Notes under the pieces: model-generated
What the model saw: only the letters and a program-made list of their open reading frames with translations
The model's database searches: none
What the model was told of the DNA's origin: nothing
Translations under genes and position numbers: made by a program
Shown here: one piece after another, positions 1 to 3,798 of the stretch
Layout: each line of letters starts with the position of its first letter
Position numbering within the stretch: position 1 is the stretch's first letter
Source: Bifidobacteriaceae bacterium
Lineage (GTDB): Bacteria > Actinomycetota > Actinomycetes > Actinomycetales > WQXJ01
NCBI GenBank assembly: GCA_031278675.1
Contig: JAITJY010000444.1
Location: 1 to 7,877 of the forward strand
DNA: 7,877 bases
Direction: 5' to 3'

Positions 1-219
1 ATGCCGATCGACCGGCTCTGGATCGAGAACATCACCATGACAATGGGCCTGGTGGACGCGGTGACCGCCCCCATGCTGATCGAATTGATCGAGGCCGGCA
101 AACTCAACGTCCGCCCCCTTGCCACGCACCGCTTCCAACTCGGCGAGATGCTCCAGGCCTACGAAGTTTTCGGCAAGGCAGCCACCCACGACGCCCTCAA
201 AGTGGTCATCAAGGCCTGA
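1..219 (+). CDS. Zinc-dependent alcohol dehydrogenase, C-terminal fragment (cut by window edge)
   Basis: The frame is open from the first base and ends with TGA at 217-219, leaving the last 72 residues. The text IENITMTMGLVDAVTAPMLIELIEAGKLNVRPLATHRF followed by QAYEVF and ALKVVIKA, read in pieces, matches the C-terminal end of the zinc-type medium-chain alcohol dehydrogenase family (isopropanol/threonine dehydrogenase-like). In that family this part closes the Rossmann and catalytic domains, and the enzyme oxidises or reduces alcohols and carbonyls in the cytoplasm with NAD(P). The zinc ligands and the cofactor-binding glycine motif lie upstream of the window, so substrate and cofactor cannot be judged. 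The ATG at base 1 is probably an internal methionine, because full-length family members have about 350 residues. A small insertion element lies 26 bases after the stop codon. Confidence 0.8.
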   Translation: MPIDRLWIENITMTMGLVDAVTAPMLIELIEAGKLNVRPLATHRFQLGEMLQAYEVFGKAATHDALKVVIKA

Positions 220-245
220 CCCAGCCCACGGCGCGTCGTGATAAG

Positions 246-402
246 CCTGGATCCACCGATGATCGCCGTAGCGAGCAGCACCAGACGGGTGCGATGGGCG
301 TTCCTGTCCGACGGTGGCAGGCCGGTGGCCTGTTGAGCCGGCCAGGGGCGTCCAGCGTGCCTGGCCGGGGTGGCGCAGTAGGCGTGGATCGGTGGATCGA
401 GG
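246..402. mobile_element. MITE-like insertion, 157 bp, with 15-bp terminal inverted repeats and 5-bp target duplication
   Basis: The left end 246-260 reads CCTGGATCCACCGAT. The right end 388-402, read on the minus strand, is CCTCGATCCACCGAT, a 14 of 15 match. Directly outside both ends is the same pentamer ATAAG, at 241-245 and 403-407, as expected for a target-site duplication. The interior has no convincing transposase, so this is a non-autonomous element or the collapsed ends of an insertion sequence. Ends beginning CCTxGAT, about 15 bp long, with a 5-bp duplication resemble the IS1380 family (compare the ISEcp1 end CCTAGATTCTACGT as I recall it). That family assignment is inference. The element sits between the alcohol dehydrogenase and the AbrB-like gene and disrupts neither. 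Confidence 0.75.
318..368. other. Two adjacent perfect hairpins inside the MITE
   Basis: CAGGCC at 318-323 pairs with GGCCTG at 327-332 around a 3-base loop. CCGGCCAGG at 338-346 pairs with CCTGGCCGG at 360-368 around a 13-base loop. Neither is followed by a T tract, so they are not classic intrinsic terminators. Together with the terminal repeats, a transcript of the element would fold into a long closing helix enclosing two hairpins. This could block read-through from the alcohol dehydrogenase, but that is inference. Confidence 0.5.
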
Positions 403-466
403 ATAAGCGCCCAAGCACGATGCCGCCCGGCAGGAAGGCGCGACGCCGTACCTGTCGGCACGCTAT

Positions 467-490
467 CCTTACCAGAGAGCCTAAGTAAGG
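467..490. promoter_or_regulatory. Inverted repeat overlapping the antitoxin ribosome binding site
   Basis: CCTTAC at 467-472 is the inverted complement of GTAAGG at 485-490, with 12 bases between. The right arm overlaps the Shine-Dalgarno sequence AAGGGG (487-492) of the AbrB-like gene. AbrB/MazE-family antitoxins often repress their own promoters through short inverted repeats, so this may be an operator. Alternatively it could hide the ribosome binding site in RNA. A TATCCT at 464-469 might be a -10 box, but no good -35 partner is visible. Confidence 0.3.
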
Positions 491-497
491 GGTTGCC

Positions 498-770
498 ATG
501 CAAGCAGCAGCGCGCCTGACCTCGAAAGGCCAGGTCACAATACCCAAGCCGATCCGTGACGCGCTTCGGCTAGAGACCGGAGACGCGGTCATCTTCCGGT
601 TGGAGGGCAAGCGCGCGGCCTTGGCCAAGACCCCTGACTTCTTGGACTTGGCCGGATCGGTGGCGGTGCCGACCAACACCCGGGGCGCCGACTGGCCCAA
701 GGCCCGCCAAGTCACCCGCCGCGCCCGGACGGTACGCCGCCTCGAGCCTGGGCGGCCAGCCACAACGTGA
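498..770 (+). CDS. AbrB/MazE/SpoVT-family antitoxin-like DNA-binding protein
   Basis: The 90-residue product starts at ATG 498, with AAGGGG (487-492) five bases upstream. Residues about 7-36 carry the swapped-hairpin signature TSKGQVTIPKPIRDAL followed by ETGDAVIFRLEG, typical of the AbrB-type beta-barrel of type II antitoxins. The mid part, with LAKTPDFLDLAGSVAVP and a basic C-terminal stretch (RQVTRRARTVRR), matches the layout of AbrB antitoxins usually followed by a VapC-type PIN-domain toxin. In those pairs the C-terminal part wraps the toxin and the N-terminal part binds the operator. No PIN toxin follows: the frame starting at GTG 767, which overlaps the stop codon by four bases, encodes only low-complexity Pro/Ala-rich text. 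The gene is therefore either a solitary regulator or the survivor of a lost pair. Confidence 0.8.
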   Translation: MQAAARLTSKGQVTIPKPIRDALRLETGDAVIFRLEGKRAALAKTPDFLDLAGSVAVPTNTRGADWPKARQVTRRARTVRRLEPGRPATT

Positions 771-870
771 GCTACCCGGCCGCTGGATCGAGAACGTCGG
801 CATCGGGCAACAAGGCCCCGGCACGGTGCACCCCGCCGCCGCCCGCCTACCCCGACCCGCGCCAAAGGCC

Positions 871-907
871 GGCTGCGCTGGCGCCGAAGCGGTGCGCCAG
901 CGCAGCC
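871..907. repeat. Strong hairpin repeat, copy 1 (14-bp perfect stem)
   Basis: GGCTGCGCTGGCGC at 871-884 pairs perfectly with GCGCCAGCGCAGCC at 894-907 around a 9-base loop. It lies between two convergent genes, about 100 bases after the AbrB-like stop and 120 bases after the flavoprotein stop. It has no T tract on either strand. It shares its sequence with copy 2 at 950-991, so it behaves like a REP-type repeated intergenic hairpin. A role as a bidirectional terminator or mRNA 3'-end stabiliser is inference. Confidence 0.6.
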
Positions 908-949
908 TATCCATGGCGAAGCCCCGGTTGGGCCTCCCCCCATCTATGG

Positions 950-991
950 GCCGACTGCGCTGACGACGAGCGATGCGCCAACGCAGCCGGC
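950..991 (-). repeat. Strong hairpin repeat, copy 2 (diverged; fully paired as minus-strand RNA)
   Basis: Positions 950-965 pair with 976-991 around a 10-base loop. On the plus strand there are three A/C mismatches (954/987, 960/981, 963/978). In minus-strand RNA all three become G-U wobbles, giving an unbroken 16-bp stem. The sequence matches copy 1 at 871-907 over about 40 bases with a few substitutions and a one-base shift in the loop. The minus strand is the sense strand for the flavoprotein mRNA, whose stop codon is about 40 bases away, so the hairpin probably works in the 3' untranslated part of that mRNA. Confidence 0.55.
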
Positions 992-996
992 TATTA

Positions 997-1019
997 GCGA
1001 GACCCCCGTCAGGCCTCGC
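997..1019 (-). terminator. Weak hairpin just after the flavoprotein stop
   Basis: GCGAGAC at 997-1003 pairs with GCCTCGC at 1013-1019 with one mismatch around a 9-base loop, ten bases beyond the flavoprotein stop codon. On the minus strand it is followed by TAATAG, not a real T run. It could add to the stronger hairpins beyond it as a termination region, but on its own it is marginal. Confidence 0.25.
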
Positions 1020-1029
1020 CAGTCCACGG

Positions 1030-2970
1030 TCAGATCTCGCCCTTAGCCAACTGCTGACCAAGCAGACGACCAAGCGTCATAGCCATCCCCAAAGTAAGAC
1101 CCGATATCGGCGTGGTGTACTGCACAGCGAAACGGCCACCGCTGTTGTTACCACTGGCATACAGCCCAACGATGGGGTTGTAGTTCTTGTCCAACACCCG
1201 CTGATTGTCGTCGGTGTTCAGGCCGTTAAGGCAGACGGTGCCGGTCTCGGGCGTCTCATCAATGCGGAAGAAGCCGTAGAACGGCGGATCGGAGATGCTG
1301 ATTAGCATGTGCGGGTCACGCCCAAAGTCCTCGTCCTCGCCCTGTTCGCAGAACTTGTTCCACTTGTCGATCTCTGCCTGCACGCTGGCTTTGAGTTCGG
1401 CGCTCATGCCCATGTATTCGTAGAGTTCCTCCAGGCTGTTCGCGCCCCAGGAGCAGGTAGCTTCAGCCCCGCTGGTGGGCTGGGCCTGTTCGGGAGCATT
1501 ATCAAGACCCGATTCCCCCTCGCCTGACGTCTCTTGGCTCGCGTTGTAGCCGGCCGGGCCGGCTGCCAGCCATTTCGCGAGGACTTCCTGGCTGGTTGCT
1601 CCGCCCTGCCCGGATGATGGGCCGGTGAAACTGAAGGCGAAGTGCTCTGGCGGGTTCATCGAGAAGTATTTCTCATACTTGCTGTCGAAGATGGTGTAGT
1701 AACGCAGTCCTGGCTTGCGCCGCTCCACCTGCGAAAGCAGGGCGTAGGCGCCTAGGGTGGTCTCGTCGCAGAAGCGGTGGCCTTCATGGTCCATGACAAT
1801 GAATGGGTTGCCCGCCCAACTGAGGAGGTTGGTGGCGAACCGCGTGCTGGAGAACATGACTTGCGGCCAGACCATGGCTCGAGTGTTGGGGTCAAGGCTG
1901 CCGCCAGCCCACATGCCCATCTTGATGCCGCTGCCGTCGCGGCCGAAGCCGCTGCAGGTCATGTTGCTAGTGTCCAGTCCGTGCGCCTCGAAGAGCCAGC
2001 GCTGCTCATCCTGGATGGCGTAGTACATCGCGGGGTTGCCGCCGTAATCGCCTGCGGTTAGTACAACGGCCTTCTTGGCGACGAATTTGATGTAGTTGCC
2101 GTCAGGGTCGGTGGCAATAACACCTGTCACTTTGGTCTGGGGCACCTGCACATCGTTGAAGACCTCGACGCCGTCCTCAGTGCTCTCCTGGTTTTCGGTT
2201 GTTTCCCCTTCCTCGGTCACCAGGGAGACGCCGGTGTGGGACCAATACCATTTGGCGCCTTGAGCTTCGGCTTCTGCGATCAGGACTGGCGCCGTGACCT
2301 GGAAGTTCAGGTTGACATAGCCCGGCCAGCAACGGAAGCCGTTGATGACGCCGCCCACGGCCCAGTAGTCGGCGCGGTCCGGCCAGTCGTAGACCTTCAA
2401 GGCGTCTTTGGCTTCCTGGGGCATGCGCTCGTAGAGCCAGTCCAGCATTGGGCCGGAGTTGTCGATGAACTTCCTGACGATGCGCGGGTTCGTCTTGCCG
2501 AGGGTACGGCGCTGGAATTCGGCCAAGAATTCGCTCTTCTTGATTTCGGGGACCCCCCGGCTGAGCACCAGTTCCGAATTGATGTTGGCGACATCGTGCA
2601 GCCCGTAGTAGTAGATGTCCGCCTGGGCTTGCATCTCGATAACGGCCACGGTGGCGCCCTCTTCGGCTGCGGCGACGGCGCACATGGTGCCGGCGTTGCC
2701 CCCGCCAACTACCACGATGTCAGCTTCGACGGTGTCGGTTATCTCGGAATCTTCGACGACGGGCGGTTCCCCCAGCCAGGAGTAGTAGCCCCCCGACGAT
2801 GACGTGCTTCCCCCCGCCGTGGTATCGCCGCTCGGGCTCGTTTCGGTGCCGCGCGGCGCGCAAGCTCCGAGCACGCTGGCGCCCGCCATCCCTGCTGTTC
2901 CGACTGCGGCAGCCTTCATGAACTGCCTTCTATCCATTGTCTTAGTCACGATTCTCCTGCTTGGCTTCAT
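1030..2970 (-). CDS. Tat-exported, lipobox-bearing FAD-dependent reductase (fumarate reductase/flavocytochrome c flavoprotein superfamily)
   Basis: This 646-residue protein is predicted to be exported folded by the Tat system and lipid-anchored. DRRQFMK (13-19) is a twin-arginine motif, a hydrophobic stretch follows, and LGAC ends at Cys37 as a lipobox. A Gly/Ser/Thr linker (38-61) leads to the FAD-binding fold: ADIVVVGGGNAG (83-94) is the dinucleotide-binding GxGxxG and Glu112 ends the second strand. GHRFCDETT (397-405) corresponds to the GxRFxxE motif of FAD_binding_2 enzymes, and GLYASGNNSGG (602-612) is the C-terminal FAD-binding segment. Such enzymes reduce fumarate, urocanate, cardiac glycosides or other enoates; the substrate here is unknown. 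There is no CxxCH haem motif, so electrons must come from a partner not in this window. Two acidic low-complexity insertions stand out (about 253-267 and 473-500). The start is ATG 2970, chosen for its AAGGAG. GTG 2949 or ATG 2937 would also keep the Tat motif. Confidence 0.88.
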   Translation of the reverse strand: MKPSRRIVTKTMDRRQFMKAAAVGTAGMAGASVLGACAPRGTETSPSGDTTAGGSTSSSGGYYSWLGEPPVVEDSEITDTVEADIVVVGGGNAGTMCAVAAAEEGATVAVIEMQAQADIYYYGLHDVANINSELVLSRGVPEIKKSEFLAEFQRRTLGKTNPRIVRKFIDNSGPMLDWLYERMPQEAKDALKVYDWPDRADYWAVGGVINGFRCWPGYVNLNFQVTAPVLIAEAEAQGAKWYWSHTGVSLVTEEGETTENQESTEDGVEVFNDVQVPQTKVTGVIATDPDGNYIKFVAKKAVVLTAGDYGGNPAMYYAIQDEQRWLFEAHGLDTSNMTCSGFGRDGSGIKMGMWAGGSLDPNTRAMVWPQVMFSSTRFATNLLSWAGNPFIVMDHEGHRFCDETTLGAYALLSQVERRKPGLRYYTIFDSKYEKYFSMNPPEHFAFSFTGPSSGQGGATSQEVLAKWLAAGPAGYNASQETSGEGESGLDNAPEQAQPTSGAEATCSWGANSLEELYEYMGMSAELKASVQAEIDKWNKFCEQGEDEDFGRDPHMLISISDPPFYGFFRIDETPETGTVCLNGLNTDDNQRVLDKNYNPIVGLYASGNNSGGRFAVQYTTPISGLTLGMAMTLGRLLGQQLAKGEI

Positions 2971-2978
2971 TGCCTGCG

Positions 2979-2984
2979 CTCCTT
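2979..2984 (-). promoter_or_regulatory. Ribosome binding site of the flavoprotein gene
   Basis: On the minus strand AAGGAG lies eight bases before ATG 2970, ideal spacing. This supports the longer start (MKPSRR) over the internal ATG at 2937, whose nearest purine run (AGGAGA) is about 15 bases away. An in-frame GTG at 2949 also has that AGGAG close by, so a second start is possible. Confidence 0.65.
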
Positions 2985-2997
2985 GTCTTACGCGGTC

Positions 2998-3007
2998 GGG
3001 TTAACCC
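2998..3007. promoter_or_regulatory. Palindrome GGGTTAACCC upstream of the flavoprotein
   Basis: This 10-bp perfect palindrome lies 13 bases upstream of the flavoprotein ribosome binding site. Its core GGTTAACC occurs once more in the window, at 3700-3707 upstream of the divergent glycosidase. A shared regulator site is possible; no regulator family can be named. Confidence 0.3.
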
Positions 3008-3203
3008 CATGCCAGATAACTTCTATGTTCGCTTCACTCTTTTCCAATTAATCTCCGCGTCGTACCTCGCCCTCATTGTGTTCCTCTCGACTTCTCATCC
3101 AGTCGCGGGCCTTGAGGTGTGACAGAGCCTCGTGTGCTTGAGGCTAGGGAATGGGGCCTAGGCGGGGCATCACCGCATAACTGCGATTTAGCTCGGGCGC
3201 ACC

Positions 3204-3222
3204 ATCACCCCCGGGGGGTGAT
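3204..3222. promoter_or_regulatory. 19-bp palindrome ATCACCCCC-G-GGGGGTGAT
   Basis: Two perfect 9-bp arms flank a single central G. A one-base loop cannot form a stable RNA hairpin with all pairs, so the symmetry fits a DNA operator for a dimeric regulator better than a terminator. No T tract follows. It lies about 235 bases upstream of the flavoprotein start and about 575 upstream of the glycosidase start, so the controlled gene is uncertain. Confidence 0.35.
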
Positions 3223-3276
3223 TCTGGTCTTAGTGCTGGCAGTATCTAGTCTTCTGGTATGTCTGTATGGCTCGCT

Positions 3277-3381
3277 AATCCGAGTCTCCAGTCTGGTTTT
3301 CCTGCGTGCGGGGCTTGCCGTCGCCGTGGCGGTTCCTGAACCAATCCGAGCCGCTGGTTTTCCTGCGTGCGGGGCTTGCCG
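3277..3381. repeat. Direct repeat pair with a 28-bp identical core, 61 bp apart
   Basis: An identical 28-base core starting CTGGTTTTCCTGCGTGCGGG occurs at 3293-3320 and 3354-3381. Both cores are preceded by AATCCGAG (3277-3284 and 3343-3350), with a five-base length difference between this and the core. Each copy is followed by a GTTC/GAAC dyad: GGTTCCTGAACC at 3331-3342 and GTTCGAAC at 3395-3402. The 61-base core spacing is not a multiple of three, which supports a non-coding role. It may be a pair of regulator sites or a short dispersed repeat. Confidence 0.7.
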
Positions 3382-3470
3382 AGGCCTGAGCGCAGTTCGA
3401 ACGGAGTGGTGCAGGGGGCAGGGCCCTGAGCAAAGTAGGCCCCCCGGCGTCAACCGTTATGCGGCAGTTT

Positions 3471-3492
3471 TGTGTAACTTTTATATAACTTT
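3471..3492. promoter_or_regulatory. AT-rich island with TAACTTT direct repeat at 11-bp spacing
   Basis: TAACTTT occurs at 3475-3481 and 3486-3492 in an AT-rich patch within a GC-rich region. TATAAC at 3484-3489 resembles a -10 box on the plus strand, but no good -35 lies 16-18 bases upstream. A promoter or a tandem binding site is possible, weakly supported. If transcription of the glycosidase began here, its mRNA leader would be about 300 bases and would include the 11-bp array. Confidence 0.25.
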
Positions 3493-3556
3493 CGGCTCGG
3501 CCGGTTTCTGGTCGTTGCTGGTTTAGGGGTCGCATATTTCGTATTTCCGTGGGGGG

Positions 3557-3677
3557 CATGGCCGGGGCCTGAACGAGGCCTGAACCGGACCTGGGTGAGG
3601 CCTGGCTGGGGTCCGGCTTGGGCCTGGGTGAAGCCTGGCTGGAGCCTGGCTGGGGCCCCGACGCGGCTTGGACGCAG
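3557..3677. repeat. Tandem array of 11-bp units (consensus CCTGGSTGRRG)
   Basis: CCTG recurs at 3568, 3579, 3590, 3601, 3623, 3634 and 3645, always in steps of 11 (22 across one degenerate unit at 3612). Weaker units extend to 3557 on the left and about 3677 on the right. The best-preserved units are 3601-3611, 3634-3644 and 3645-3655. The array ends about 120 bases before the glycosidase start. Because 11 bp is about one helical turn, any protein reading the unit would line up on one DNA face. Replication slippage of a GC-rich minisatellite is the plainer explanation. Confidence 0.75.
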
Positions 3678-3699
3678 TGGGGCGGGGCGGGTCGGCTAC

Positions 3700-3707
3700 G
3701 GTTAACC
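3700..3707. promoter_or_regulatory. GGTTAACC palindrome upstream of the glycosidase gene
   Basis: This perfect 8-bp palindrome lies 91 bases before the glycosidase start codon and repeats the core of the 2998-3007 palindrome near the flavoprotein. I saw no third copy in the window. It is a candidate common operator for the divergent pair, otherwise chance. Confidence 0.3.
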
Positions 3708-3789
3708 ACGACTTTAACGGCTGGGGTCGCACAAGCGCGCTTTTTGGTGGCAGAATCGGAAAACCCTCAATTGGCGAGTGGTGAGCATT

Positions 3790-3793
3790 GGAG
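3790..3793 (+). promoter_or_regulatory. Ribosome binding site of the large glycosidase gene
   Basis: GGAG lies five bases before ATG 3799 and decides this start over the in-frame GTG codons at 3778 and 3781, which would put extra residues before a normal-looking signal peptide. No convincing promoter is seen close upstream. Confidence 0.6.
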
Positions 3794-3798
3794 ATCCC

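Larger units (their letters stand above)
2971..3798. other. Long divergent intergenic region, non-coding and repeat-rich
   Basis: This 828-base stretch separates the divergent flavoprotein and glycosidase genes, and I find no convincing gene in it. The longest plus-strand frame (3119-3526) starts at a GTG without a well-placed ribosome binding site. It also runs through the two copies of a direct repeat in different frames, which argues against coding. The region holds a 6-bp-stem hairpin (3126-3131 with 3140-3145), a 19-bp palindrome, a direct repeat about 60 bp apart, an AT-rich island, an 11-bp tandem array and two GGTTAACC palindromes, each listed separately. No clear promoter boxes could be assigned for either gene. 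Confidence 0.6.

Noticed and set aside
871..907. Hairpin as a classical intrinsic terminator
   Set aside because: No T tract follows on either strand, so it is listed as a repeated hairpin and not called a terminator.
209..943. Minus-strand 244-residue frame
   Set aside because: It is Arg/Gly/Ala-rich, spans the MITE, the AbrB-like gene in antisense and a hairpin repeat, and shows no domain. It is a GC-rich open frame by chance.
767..997. Plus-strand frame overlapping the antitoxin stop by four bases (GTG start), a possible toxin
   Set aside because: The translation is Pro/Ala/Ser-rich with no PIN or other toxin motif, has no ribosome binding site of its own, and runs through the hairpin repeat at 871-907.
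570..1073. Minus-strand 167-residue frame
   Set aside because: It overlaps the end of the flavoprotein gene and the antisense of the AbrB-like gene. Its internal RLRWR repeats come from the two DNA hairpins.
2236..2802. Plus-strand 188-residue frame antisense to the flavoprotein
   Set aside because: It lies wholly inside a well-supported gene and reads like a mirror of its codon pattern, with no family motif.
3119..3526. Plus-strand 135-residue frame with a hydrophobic stretch, a possible small membrane protein
   Set aside because: It starts at GTG without a well-placed ribosome binding site, and the 61-bp-spaced direct repeat is read in two different frames, so repeat DNA explains the frame better than coding.
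3275..3709. Minus-strand 144-residue Pro/Ser/Gln-rich frame with 11-residue periodicity
   Set aside because: Three 11-bp units make 33 bp, so the array gives an 11-residue repeat in any frame. No start signal or domain supports it.
3735..3769. TTGGTG with TCAATT 17 bases further as a promoter for the glycosidase
   Set aside because: The -10 match is poor and nothing else supports it, so it was not listed.
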